Source: Pratylenchus scribneri (lineage: Eukaryota > Nematoda > Chromadorea > Rhabditida > Pratylenchidae). Taken from it: a stretch of 64,000 nucleotides of DNA. Location: contig JAQSEB010000072.1 in NCBI GenBank assembly GCA_030063045.1, forward strand, positions 682,001 to 746,000. Direction: 5' to 3'. The position numbers and the translations under genes were made by a program. Below, piece by piece: positions 37,357-48,945 of this stretch (its first letter is position 1; every line of letters starts with the position of its first letter). The notes under the pieces are model-generated. The model was not told where the DNA came from. It searched no databases and worked only from the letters and a program-made list of their open reading frames with translations.

Positions 37357-40300
37357 TTAAATTTTAAATGGAATTACCACAAAATGGAGTAAAACAGGCA
37401 AAAAGAAGAGAGCATGTGCCAATCCAATGGAAACAACAAAAATTACAGTGAACACAAAAGTGCGAACCATATAGGAAGGCACAATGGCTAACGCGGAAAC
37501 ACCAACCAAGGTGGAAAGGGCGGCTTGGCTAATTGGAATGGTCAAGGCTCGAAGGGTGTTCTATGATTGAATGAAGGGGGAATAAATTTATGGAATATTT
37601 CGTTTTTAGAGAAATTTTGGCGAAGCATTATATGGGCAATTTACCAATTAGATTTGTATTTAATCTAATTTATTTGACACTAAAATGAAGACTATTTTAA
37701 AATACATTTCAAATCAAATTTAAATAAAATTTATTTCAAATTTTATTAAAATTTAAAGCAACAACATAATTGGAAAGGTATTTAGCCTTATGAAATATTG
37801 AAAGAGATGAAATATTCAATGCTCTTTCCAATTTTTTTGCAGCCATTTTATGATGTGCATTTGTTTGATTTGCAATTTAAACCGGCGCAACAGTCATTAT
37901 TTTTATTGCATCTATCATCTCTCCCACGGCAACAAACTTTTTTGGACTTGGAACAAAGCAAAGTGTCGCAACAATCAGCGTCCTCCTTGCAAGCTACACA
38001 AATTGGCACAATTTTGAGTAAATTTATAGAGGGAATATGTTTACCTGCGCTAGTGGCTTTACAACCCTGGGCCGAAGATTGATGTGGGGCAATGGCCAAA
38101 ATGAGCAGAGCAATGACGGAAATGGTGATGAACATGGATTTGGTGGACATTTTTGATGAGGAGTGAATTTGAATGGAATTTATTGGATTTGAATTGTTGA
38201 ATGATGAATTTGAATGGATTTGGCTGGACTTTTATATGCCAAAATCCAGACGGAATTAACCATCATCCATCACGGACGAATGGTAAATGCAGATGAGCAA
38301 ATTTTAATGTATTTTGTGGCGGAAAAATTGCGGAATTCTTTTAATTCGTCCGAGAAAAAATTTGCATTTTTAATAGCATTAGATTAGAATGTCTGGCGAA
38401 TAATTGGAATTTTTACACTTGATATTTGCTGAATCTTCCGAAACAATTTGCGATAAATGGCCCATAGACAGTTATGTAAATCTAAAAATATTTCTAAATT
38501 TAAATTTACTATCGAAAGTGCAAATCTTTTCTCGTGACAATAAAAAGAATTCCGCAATTTTTTCCGTAACTAAATTTAAAATTTGTTCATCTGCATTTAT
38601 CATTCGTCCGTGATGGTTAATTCTGTCTGGATTTTGGCATATAAAAGTTCAGCCAAATCCATCCAAATTCATCATTCAACCAATCCAATATAATTCAAAT
38701 TCAATAAATTCCCAAATTCACTCCTCCTCAAAAATGTCCACCAAATCCATGTTCATCACCATTTCCGTCATTGCTCTGCTCATTTTGGCCATTGCCCCAC
38801 ATCAATCTTCGGCCCAGGGTTGTAAAGCCACTAGCGCAGGTAAACATATTCCCTCTATAAATTTACTCAAAATTGTGCCAATTTGTGTAGCTTGCAAGGA
38901 GGACGCTGATTGTTGCGACACTTTGCTTTGTTCCAAGTCCAAAAAAGTTTGTTGCCGTGGGAGAGATGATAGATGCAATAAAAATAATGACTGTTGCGCC
39001 GGTTTAAATTGCAAATCAAACAAATGCACATCATAAAATGGCTGCAAAAAAATTGGAAAGAGGCATTGAATATTTCATCTCTTTCAATATTTCATAAGGC
39101 TAAATGCCTTTCCAATTATGTTGTTGCTTTAAATTTTAATAAAATTTGAAATAAATTTTATTTAAATTAGTTTGGAATATATTTTAAAATAGTCATCACT
39201 TTGCGTGCAAATAAATTAGATTAAATATAAATCTAATTTGTAATTGAATTTCCCATAAAATACTTTGCCTATTGAAATTACCCTAAAGTAAAATAATAAA
39301 TTTTTCTAAACTTAAATCCAAAACTCCAACAAATGTTATTTCAAATCTTGTTGATATATTTTTAATTTGGTGAAATATAAATTTAACTTGCCTCAATCCG
39401 ATGTTTTCGGTAAAACAAAAAATGGAATGTGACGTGTGTTGCATAATCAAAACTGAGACCAATGCTCATTACCTTAAGCAATGAAAATACTATGTGATAA
39501 CTGATAATTTAAATTATACATTATTTAAAAATGATATTTTTAATTGTGAATGAAGTTCGGCCCAATATATAAAATTAGTGAGATTCGCAAGTGCCCTATT
39601 CATTATATTTGGATAGCCCTAGGAAAAATTTAATGAAATTTGCAAAAAAAACACTAACAATTGTAATCATGGAGACAATATCCAGCCGAGTTTTTACAGC
39701 CGACAATGCGCCAACCACACCAACATTGATTGAGAGGATTGTGAGTGCCACGGAAAGGGAGGCCATCGGCCTTGGGACAAAAATGATGGAAATGAGGAGC
39801 ATAACGCCAATGGCCACCAAAATATTGGCAATCATATTTCGTCGAGTCACCTCCTGTTGATCCACTAACAGGAATCTGATCATGGAATTGTGTGAAGAGT
39901 AATCGAAAAGATAATTAAAAATGATGTGGATATTGTGGTTTATAATCATTTTCTTTTTATAGGGAAACAATTTACAAACAGGAAATGACCCTTAAACTTT
40001 CAAAATTATTGTTGTCAATTTTGAAATTTTATCCAAAATTTAGGTCAACATTTTTGGTATATTGAATAATTATTTGCCAATTTTCATTGAAATTAGAGTA
40101 CTTTCCGTTTATTTTGGTTGCAGATTTTTTCCCCCCATAAGTACCTTACGCTAAAATTGGTCTACCAAAAATCACTTAAAATCATATTTTTTCATCGTTT
40201 TACAATCAAATATGAGTAAAAGAACAAAAATCTCAAAAATATTTTACAAATCTTGCGACAAACCGAAAAGTACCAAAATTTAGCCTATATCAATGAAACA

Positions 40301-43300
40301 TCAAATGTACCCAATCATAACTTTTGAGGTAGCCAATTAGCGGTACTAAAATGAGTTATAGCCCTAAATAATTCCAAATTTAATTTTTCTAAAGTGTTTT
40401 TATGATGAATTTTTGTGGACGTTGTGTCGTAAACGAATCCCCTGAATCCGGATTTGGCCATCACTGATCGTAAGAATTCGGCACGGGGTTGGTCATTTAC
40501 ATGCCCTAATTTGCGCATTCGAAAAGCCATTTTGATGGCCTCAATTTGCCCATTTTCATTCACTCGATTATCTGCATGTAATTCAAGAAATTAAAATAAA
40601 TAAATTTAATAATTGTTCTACAAATTTAAAATATTATGATTTTAAAATTAATTAAATTAATTAATTTAGTAGTAAGGAGGGTATTCTCGTGAGTAAATTA
40701 ATTAGTTTTTAGACCATACATAAAAATAAAAACATAGGTAAATTATAATTTATTTGTAATTCCTATCCTGCCCTAAATATTTAAACCTAGTTCCCAAAAT
40801 TTTGTTATGGCCAAAAAGGAAATTGGAAAATATTTTGCCCCCCCCCCCCTTAAAATATCTTTTATACCTGTTTGATATTTAGCAAATTGAGGATCTTGCA
40901 AAAAAGCAACTAATGCATTTTTAAATTCCTCTTCTCCATCAAAATGTAATTTCTCAGAATGTTTGGATGCATCGAAGGCTTCAAGCCAAAAATCCCCCTT
41001 GGATGCGTATTTTCCACTAAATTTTTATTTATCATTTTATGAATAATTGGATTATTTAATTTTTAGTGTTTTTTATCTTAAATATTTTTCTTTAATTAAT
41101 CCTAAAATTTTATATAAAATTTCCATCATTTATTCCAAATTTTTAACCTTGTCAATTTTGAATAAAATTCCAATAATTTTCGTCGTTTGTCTCGTTCCCA
41201 AAGATTTATGCCGGATTTATTCTTATTGTCCATAAAAATGACACAATAGCCAAATGGGCCATAGTCCGCGAAAAGGCGCTCCTGTGCTCGTAATTCTTCG
41301 GCAGCGAATGAATCGTCAGGCATTAGTAATTTTAGATCTAGACCTGCAAATGAAAATATTCAGTATTTATTTTTTGTTATTAATATTCCTTAAGAATTTC
41401 ATTTCCAAAATTTTATGTTAAATTTTTCCAAATTAGTTTTTTTTTAATTTGCTAATTATCTTTTGTATTAATTTAAACCTTTAATTTTATTTTATTCTAT
41501 GCTAAAAATTTTAAAAATAATTCTTAATTTGAATGAGAGATATAATATTTATCATTTTATGCTATGTGATTTAAAAGAATTATGGCCTAAAAATATAAAA
41601 ACATAAACAGTTTAATTTATTAATATTACCGTAAATTTTCTATTAGAAGCCTCGGGGTATATAAACACTCTTAGCGGGGCTTTTAATAGAAAATTTACGG
41701 TATAAATTAATAAATTTTTGATATTTTAAAAAATAATAGTACCTAATTGGAGTTGCGAAATCCAAATGGCCGAAAAATACAAATAAAGTAAATAGAAAAG
41801 CAATGTGGACAATTTCGTGAATTTATGCTCAATTATTTGTGCGGCATATTTGTAAATTTCATTGGATAATTCCCATTGTTGAATGCTGGAATTGTTTTGG
41901 TCTTTACCCATTTGAATCCAACAAAAAAGCCAATGACTAAATAATTAAATTGAAAAAATAATAATGATGAATGCTTTTTGCCGATTCCTTGCTTCCCTGC
42001 GGCAATTCAAAGCCATAAATGCTGTCAAAAATGTCATTTGATAAAGGAACATGAACAAAACAGCCAACCAACAATATGTACAGAAAACACCTGCAGAATC
42101 ATTCCAAAAAATTGTTCAGTGAAAATAAAAATTTAAAATAATATAGTAATATATTATTTAATTGAATATACAAATTTCTATCCATTTGACTTTACTTATA
42201 TATTTCTAACCCTCTTTTTTGTTTACCTTTGCCCTTATTTTTTTGATATTCTCGAGTAGACATTTTTAGTGTAACCTCATACTTAATAAGAGATCAGAAA
42301 TTTTGGGATCACTTCAGAAGAATTGGAGAAACCGATTCGATACAGAATATTTCGAAAGTCATGAATAGGGCCCGGATTTTTAGGCACCGAAAAGTGCCAA
42401 TATATGCGCATATATATGCACCAAAAAAGGCCAAAATATGCACCAAATATGCCAATAAATGCCAAAATATGCACATTTTATGCAATTGAATAAATCAATT
42501 TTTTATATTAAAAAGTCAAAAAATGTTTTAAAAAATTATTAAATTCGAAAATTAATCATTTTTGATTGAATATAAGTGAAAATAAAATAAATTTTCACAA
42601 ATTTCGCTCTTTTATAAAAAATCTTTGGTGGTTGACCCATAGGGGAGACGATTCATTTTTTAGAAAAATTTTTTTCTTTTCATTTTTTTAAAAAATTTTC
42701 TTGCCGAAAGAAAAAAATTTTCCAGAAATACTATCTTAGATAAAATTTTGACTATTTTTATAAAAAAACTTTCGAAAAAATATTTTTTTTGATAAAATGT
42801 TCAATTTTTTACAAAAAATTAACAAAAATTCTCGAATTTCCTCAAAATATGCACCAAAATATGCAAAATATGCATCAAAATGACGAAATATGCAAAATAT
42901 GCACAGACTGCCAAATTATGCCAAAATAGGCATTTTTAAACCGGTTCAAAATCATTATTTGAACCCAAAAACACTTTTTTCGTACTCCCCAATGCTGTGC
43001 ATATTCGCACACAAAATATGCATTTCCATAAAAATCCGGGCCCTAGTCATGAACTAACTCGTTTTCTGTTTTTAAGTTATATATTGGTACCTTAAAAATA
43101 TCTTTTTTGGTTATTTTAATTTAAATTTTTCCTTCAGATCAATTTATGGTGAAAATTTTTCCCTTTGTAACTATTTTACTTAAAAATTACCAAAATAATA
43201 TAATACCGAATTTTATAGATTGCGATTTTTCTATTTTCATATTTTTTTCGAGAATGAAGAACCGAGGTATTACCGAAGCCCCTTGACGATCTCTCTATTA

Positions 43301-45872
43301 AAATTAAACTATGTATTTATTTACTTACGAACGGCCATAAAATCTGAAAGCGTTCCAATGGCAAATGAGAAGCCATCGGTCAATGAGGTAACAAAAATGC
43401 TAAATAACAAATATACTGAATTTAAATAAGTAAATTTAAATAAAATTTTCAACAAAAAATTTTCCATTGATTTTGATAGTGTTTTCTGTTTTCTAACCTG
43501 ACGGAAACTTCTGAGATGGATTCAACAAAAATGGCATCCGGATTGAACATTCCTTCCAAATTTGAGTTTGTTCCCTTAAAATTGTGCAATGTTCGCCAAT
43601 TTCTTAGCATCAAAAACATATTATCCACTCCAATTGCTGAAAATTTGTTGAATTAATAAATCAAAATAAATTGAAAATTTTAGATAAATACAAAGAATGA
43701 GGAATGGCATAATCAGGATCATTTGCATGAATGGATATTCAATTGAAATGAGTACGGAAATGGCAGAACTGAAAAAATTAAGTAAAAATGATTTTTGAAA
43801 ATCAAATAATTAATTTGTTATTGCGTTTTTAGAATTTTTAAAAATTAAATTGAAAGAAAATTTAGTCACGGGAACAATATTAAACGAAGAAAAAAATTTT
43901 TTTTAATTCCCATAAATCATGTAATAATTAAAGGTTTATCATTATTGAATAATTAGTTAAAATATTAAATTTTATATGCAAATTTCATTTTAATGTTTTG
44001 AAATTTTATTTCACCTCCTATTTATTTAATTTTATTTAAAAAATTTTTCTAAAAAGAAAAATAAAAAATTATTTGATTTTATTAGGCTCATGCCAAAAAT
44101 TTTTGAATATTTTTATTTATTTATTTTAATTTCTAATTTTGTAAATTTCAAAAAATAATTCTATTTAATCCATACATTATTGCCATGAATGCATTCAGTA
44201 TTGCAGCCAGTCCAATTAAGGGTTGGGCACGAATTGAATCGAATTTTGCGCAAATGATTGCACAAAATGCCAACAACATTCCGACCATCCACGGCATCCA
44301 AGGCAGCAATAATTCTCCATTCCTTTCCATTTCATCCGGCAAAGAGATGGAAGAAGTGTAGAATAAATTAAATGAATTTAGGTGAATTTTGGACATCATC
44401 TGAAAATCGGAGATAAAATTCATTTAAGAATTAATTTGATAAGCAAAATTGGAATGAGAAAATTTCCTCGTTTCACCTGGATGAATGCCCGAATCCATTC
44501 GTCTGCTTCCTTGCTTTGATTCAACACATAAAATAGTCGAATTGCTTTGGCCCTTTCAATGGCCGCATTACCATGCCGATCAACTCTCCCGGGAGAAAGT
44601 TTAACCCCACCAAAAATGATGGCATTATCGACTACAATTCCACCACTCAAACGTAATGTTGGATAACTCAAATATGTAAAATATCTTAAATATTTATTAT
44701 TTATTTTAAATTCACCGGGCCAATAATTTTATGGCCAAATTTGCTTGCGAATCCTCCAATGCAACCATAATTGGATGCTGGGTGCATGTCGAATTTGCCC
44801 CTTCACGGAAACAAACATCGGTAAAATGGAGACCATTTTTCTTAATAAAAAATTTAAAAGTGACCGAAATGAAAATATTTGTTGAAAAATTCAATTAAAT
44901 ATAAATATAACTTATTCTTTCATAAAAATTAAATAATTTCTTTGACACTTACATAAATTTGATTAATGTCTTAAAATTAAAATATTAATTTTTGTCACAA
45001 AAAATATTTTTAAAATTGAAATTTTCTTTTACAAAAATTGTCAGACTATAAAATTAAAAGTCAGAGTAGTACATTTACCCCCAGCTCTCTAAATAATTAA
45101 CACCGACTGAGATTTAAATAAATATAAATCTAATTCAACATTTCAATTATTGCTAAAAATTATTTTATTAAAAATTATTTCAGTACTAGCTAAAAATTTA
45201 AGTAAATGCTTTCAAAACAATTATTATGGTCATATTTATCTTTAAATCATACTGTTTTGATATTTTGCGTGATCATTTTGTGGATTTGGGCAATTTGTTT
45301 CAATTTTTCTGCCTCCAAAATATTTCCATCCTCGGTGGATTTGTCTTCAAAAATTGCATAAGCAAATGAGGAGCCAAACAGAGAATACGAATCGCGCAAT
45401 GCATTTTGTGGAGGGAAAAGGCGGAGAAGCTTGAAAATGAGAAAAAAAATATAATAATTAAATGCTCTTACTTCTTTTAACTCCTTCAGGGATTGCATCG
45501 AATCTGGAAAGTGGAAAATAATTAATATCTTTAATTTTTATATTTTTCAATTTTTTATACTTTAAATGTTTATGTTTTTTAATAATCAAAAATTTTAATT
45601 TACAACTTTTAATAAAAAAAAAATATAATGAGCAATTTAAGAAAATTTAACAAGCAATAAAATAATTTCAATTAATCTTGGAATAGATTAAAATGTTTTT
45701 TTTTATTTTTAATTTAACAATTAGCTACTGGCCTGGCAAGAAAATGTCCAAACTCTGTTTGCCACTATTCAAATTGCCAGTGTACCAAGCAATTGCAAAT
45801 AAAGTTACCGAAATGAAAACGGGAAGTGCAAGAAAGAACAAAGGAAAACAGCAGACAAGCCGAATTTGATAC
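37357..45872 (-). CDS. Patched-related (PTR) sterol-sensing/RND-type membrane protein
   Basis: Exons with matching phases at the C-terminal half: 43329-43399, 41982-42090, 41743-41936, 41148-41343, 40868-41016, 40421-40571, 39659-39875, 39392-39472, 37357-37560. Earlier exons are seen at about 45730-45872, 45470-45505, 45247-45432, 44720-44870, 44420-44660, 44160-44410, 43700-43780 and 43480-43640, with less exact borders. Signature pieces: [20 protein letters not shown] (TM1), DTYS-like [17 protein letters not shown], the sterol-sensing part [17 protein letters not shown] and [20 protein letters not shown], then [20 protein letters not shown], and a second RND half with [20 protein letters not shown] and [20 protein letters not shown]. 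The first exon is not found. PTR proteins act in cuticle and membrane lipid handling. Two introns appear to be GC-AG. Confidence 0.82.
37848..38150 (-). CDS. Secreted double-knottin cysteine-rich peptide, left copy
   Basis: The start [20 protein letters not shown] is a signal peptide. The frame is open through a 51-nt segment (37994-38044) with good GT..AG ends. Removing it leaves 12 cysteines (even); retaining it adds one more pair-breaking segment. After splicing the pattern is C-x6-C-x5-CC-x4-C-x6-C twice, the second ending C-x4-C: two inhibitor-cystine-knot units in a row, the last being ClNC..C type ([13 protein letters not shown]). Knottins act as secreted toxins, inhibitors or antimicrobials; which one applies here is unknown. 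It shares a 583-bp head-to-head promoter with the right copy, with TATAAAAG about 85 bp upstream of ATG. The protein is identical to the right copy. Confidence 0.85.
   Translation of the reverse strand: MSTKSMFITISVIALLILAIAPHQSSAQGCKATSAGKHIPSINLLKIVPICVACKEDADCCDTLLCSKSKKVCCRGRDDRCNKNNDCCAGLNCKSNKCTS
38734..39036 (+). CDS. Secreted double-knottin cysteine-rich peptide, right copy
   Basis: Identical coding sequence to the left copy, in opposite orientation. Signal peptide, then the mature Cys-rich part beginning near GCKATSA. The probable 51-nt intron is 38840-38890 (GTAAAC..TGTGTAG). TATAAAAG lies at 38641-38648. The absence of differences means either a very recent duplication or ongoing gene conversion between arms. 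It is antisense to the PTR gene whose intron it occupies, while the left copy is in the same sense. Confidence 0.85.
   Translation: MSTKSMFITISVIALLILAIAPHQSSAQGCKATSAGKHIPSINLLKIVPICVACKEDADCCDTLLCSKSKKVCCRGRDDRCNKNNDCCAGLNCKSNKCTS
41629..41702. mobile_element. Small hairpin element, ACCGTAAAT ends
   Basis: ACCGTAAATTTTCTATTA at the left is inverted as TAATAGAAAATTTACGGT at the right, with a 38-bp loop. The ends match the ACCGTAAAT family, but the core is deleted. It lies in a PTR intron. Confidence 0.7.
42366..43045. mobile_element. hAT-like MITE, 680 bp, with 8-bp target duplication
   Basis: Ends TAGGGCCCGGATTTTTA and TAAAAATCCGGGCCCTA are inverted repeats. The flanks are the direct repeat GTCATGAA (42358-42365 and 43046-43053). 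The core is full of ATATGCACCAAAATATGC words in both orientations. It has no coding capacity. It is in the PTR intron 42091-43328. Confidence 0.9.
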
Positions 45873-45904
45873 TGGAAAATTTATTTATATTGAATGTGAT
45901 ATTT

Positions 45905-46212
45905 GTGGAGCGAAATTTATGCAACCGAATTTCGCGCATTAAAATCATTTTTTAAATAAATATTTATTTTAAATTAAACAAATTTAGTACCATTCTATTA
46001 TCTTGATTAGAATAAAAAATTATTGGATTTAACAATTAGAAAGTGATTAATGGGCCAAAATCGGACAGCTTTTTTTTTGACTAATTTTAATTTTGTAGCC
46101 AGTTAAGTTTGATCACTCATTTTATATAAGAAAGAATTTAACCTAATAGTTAAAGTTTAATTTAAGATTTATGAGATATTTTTCATTACGCAAAATTCGG
46201 TTGCTTTTGCTC
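45905..46212. mobile_element. Putative MITE upstream of the PTR gene
   Basis: GAGCGAAATTTATGCAACCG at 45909 pairs with CGCAAAATTCGGTTGCTTTTGCTC at about 46190-46212. A related left end is seen near 15452. It lies in the probable promoter or first-intron region of PTR. The rest of 45873-47105 holds AT-rich sequence and two short open frames of doubtful value (about 46348-46530 and 46617-46761). Confidence 0.5.
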
Positions 46213-47105
46213 ATTAATATTAATAGTGTTTAATTACTTCAAAAAACCGATTGAGAAGAGAAAATAAATTCATAAATTATTTAAAATTAATTCAAATGAA
46301 TGATATTAATAATAGATAAATTGATGAAAGATAATAAAAATGTATAAATGGAAATTTATAATATTTTATATTGGATTATTATACGGAAATTTAGATCTTT
46401 CTTTGACGGAAAAATACTCACTCGCACTGAAGTCAATAAAAAAAAGTTTCATTCAAATTCCCATATGCAAAGGGCGGTGCGCACCGCACAGAAGAAGATA
46501 ATTATTGAAATGCAAAATTGGGTTACACAATGACCAACTTTTTATTATTACGTTCTACTGGTTTTATACTATATTCAATTGACACATTGCTTTCTGTTTT
46601 CTAGCTCAAAAGAGCCAACAAAAATAGAAGAAAATCAAACTCTACGAAAAACCGACACATTCGATTTTGTCAAAATTCTCTGTTTAAAAACCGACTATGA
46701 TAAACAAAATAAAATATATAAAGCATTAATTAAATCTGATAAATTATCTCTTATTTTTTAATTAAATTATTTTTTCTAATATTTTTATAAATTGCAAATG
46801 AAAATTCATTCATCAAAACAAAAAGTGCAATTTTGGTTCAATTCCAATCAATATTTGCGTTTCGAATGGTGTAAAAGGGAACATTCGTGAATTGGGATTG
46901 GCCAATTGGCCATTTTGGGAATAATGGGAATTTGGGATTGTATAATGGACTTTGGGGGAGAGAATAAGAATCATGCGTCCATTAAATTGCAAATAATATT
47001 CTATTAAAAATCAGGCGTTTGGGCAGACGGCGCATGACTCTGTGGCATCAAAATTATCCTTCCCCGAGAAAGATTGCACTCCACCCTTGAGCTGCCAAAA
47101 AGCGA

Positions 47106-48630
47106 AGGCGGAATTATTTCCTAGCTAAACAGGCGGAATTATTTCTTAGCTAAACAGGCGGAATTATTTCCTAGCTAAACAGGCGGAATTATTTCCTAGC
47201 TAAACAGGCGGAATTATTTCCTAGCTAAACAGACTGAATTATTTCTTAGCTAAACAGGCGGAATTATTTCCTAGCTAAACAGGCGGAATTATTTCCTAGC
47301 TAAACAGGCGGAATTATTTCCTAGCTAAACAGGCGGAATTATTTCTTAGCTAAACAGGCGGAATTATTTCCTAGCTAAACAGGCGGAATTATTTCCTAGC
47401 TAAACAGGCGGAATTATTTCCTAGCTAAACAGGCGGAATTATTTCCTAGCTAAACAGACGGAATTATTTCTTAGCTAAACAGGCGGAATTGTTTCTTAGC
47501 TAAACAGGCGGAATTATTTCCTAGCTAAACAGGCGGAATTATTTCCTAGCTAAACAGGCGGAATTATTTACTAGCTAAATAGGTGGAATTATTTCCTAGC
47601 TAAACAGGCGGAATTATTTCCTAGCTAAACAGGCGGAATTATTTCCTAGCTAAACAGGCGGAATTATTTCCTAGCTAAACAGGCGGAATTATTTCCTAGC
47701 TAAACAGGCGGAATTATTTCCTAGCTAAACAGGCGGAATTATTTACTAGCTAAACAGGCGGAATTATTTCCTAGCTAAACAGGCGGAATTATTTCCTAGC
47801 TAAACAGGCGGAATTATTTCCTAGCTAAACAGGCGGAATTATTTCTTAGCTAAACAGGCGGAATTATTTCCTAGCTAAACAGGCGGAATTATTTCTTAGC
47901 TAAACAGGCGGAATTATTTCCTAGCTAAACAGGCGGAATTATTTCCTAGCTAAACAGGCGGAATTATTTCTTAGCTAAACAGGCGGAATTGTTTCCTAGC
48001 TAAACAGGCGGAATTATTTCTTAGCTAAACAGGCGGAATTGTTTCTTAGCTAAACAGGCGGAATTATTTCCTAGCTAAACAGGCGGAATTATTTCCTAGC
48101 TAAACAGGCGGAATTATTTACTAGCTAAACAGGCGGAATTATTTCTTAGCTAAACAGGCGGAATTATTTCCTAGCTAAACAGGCGGAATTATTTCCTAGC
48201 TAAACAGGCGGAATTATTTCCTAGCTAAACAGGCGGAATTATTTACTAGCTAAACAGGCGGAATTATTTCCTAGCTAAACAGGCGGAATTATTTCCTAGC
48301 TAAACAGGCGGAATTATTTCCTAGCTAAACAGGCGGAATTATTTCTTAGCTAAACAGGCGGAATTATTTCCTAGCTAAACAGGCGGAATTATTTCTTAGC
48401 TAAACAGGCGGAATTATTTCCTAGCTAAACAGGCGGAATTATTTCCTAGCTAAACAGGCGGAATTATTTCTTAGCTAAACAGGCGGAATTGTTTCTTAGC
48501 TAAACAGGCGGAATTATTTCCTAGCTAAACAGGCGGAATTATTTCCTAGCTAAACAGGCGGAATTATTTACTAGCTAAATAGGTGGAATTATTTCTTAGC
48601 TAAACAGGTGGAATTATTTATTAGATAAAC
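47106..48630. repeat. Minisatellite, 61 tandem units of 25 bp
   Basis: The unit is AGGCGGAATTATTTCCTAGC plus TAAAC. The span is 1525 bp, exactly 61 x 25, so there are no net indels. Variants are point changes, mostly CCTAGC/CTTAGC/ACTAGC and an occasional ATTG; blocks of variants recur in the same order, suggesting spread by unequal exchange of multi-unit blocks. It ends about 55 bp before the A-module exon of the remnant copy X0. Confidence 0.97.
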
Positions 48631-48685
48631 AAATGAAATTATTTTATAATTTATTATCAATTATAGCCTAATATGCAATTTGAAG

Positions 48686-48945
48686 GTCAACAACATGCGC
48701 AATCCAGTCATCAATCTCATCCAATTTCGCCAATATCTCATCCGATTGTCCAACATGCCACACAACTTTTACAACATGCATTTACATCTGCTGAAACAAA
48801 TCAACCCCATTTTCAACATTCCCATTCAGATATACAACTACATTTGTCGGGATCGAGCAATGTTCAAAGGAATGCTGCGGATGTAAGTGCCCAATTTCTT
48901 TCCTCGAAACATATAACTGGGGAAAAAGGCCATTCATCGCAATAA
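48686..48945 (+). pseudogene. X0: remnant A-module exon of the X secreted-protein family
   Basis: The segment starts after a TTTGAAG acceptor, like the A exons of X1 and X2. It reads QQHAQSSHQSHPISPI, then TQLLQHAFTS and LHLSGSSN, and stops after GEKGHSSQ. Compared with X1 (54846-55402) and X2 (60628-61535) it is cut short, and no signal-peptide, B, C, D or G exons are found around it; the upstream space is filled with the minisatellite. An ATG at 48673 is in frame, but upstream of the homologous splice site. Likely a broken copy. Confidence 0.7.

Larger units (their letters stand above)
37615..39270. repeat. Near-perfect palindrome with arms of about 0.8 kb inside a PTR intron
   Basis: Positions x and 76884-x are complementary over nearly the whole interval: both coding copies, both introns, both TATA boxes (38236-38243 and 38641-38648) and 3' flanks to about 37640/39245. 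The coding parts show no indel. The non-palindromic centre is only about 38375-38510. It lies completely inside PTR intron 37561-39391. Confidence 0.92.

Noticed and set aside
46348..46761. Two short plus-strand frames that could be exons
   Set aside because: They could be joined by a GT..AG intron, but no start context, family or homologous copy supports them.
47106..48630. Regular 25-bp repeats as a CRISPR array
   Set aside because: Units are contiguous with no spacers, and this is a eukaryotic genome; it is a minisatellite.
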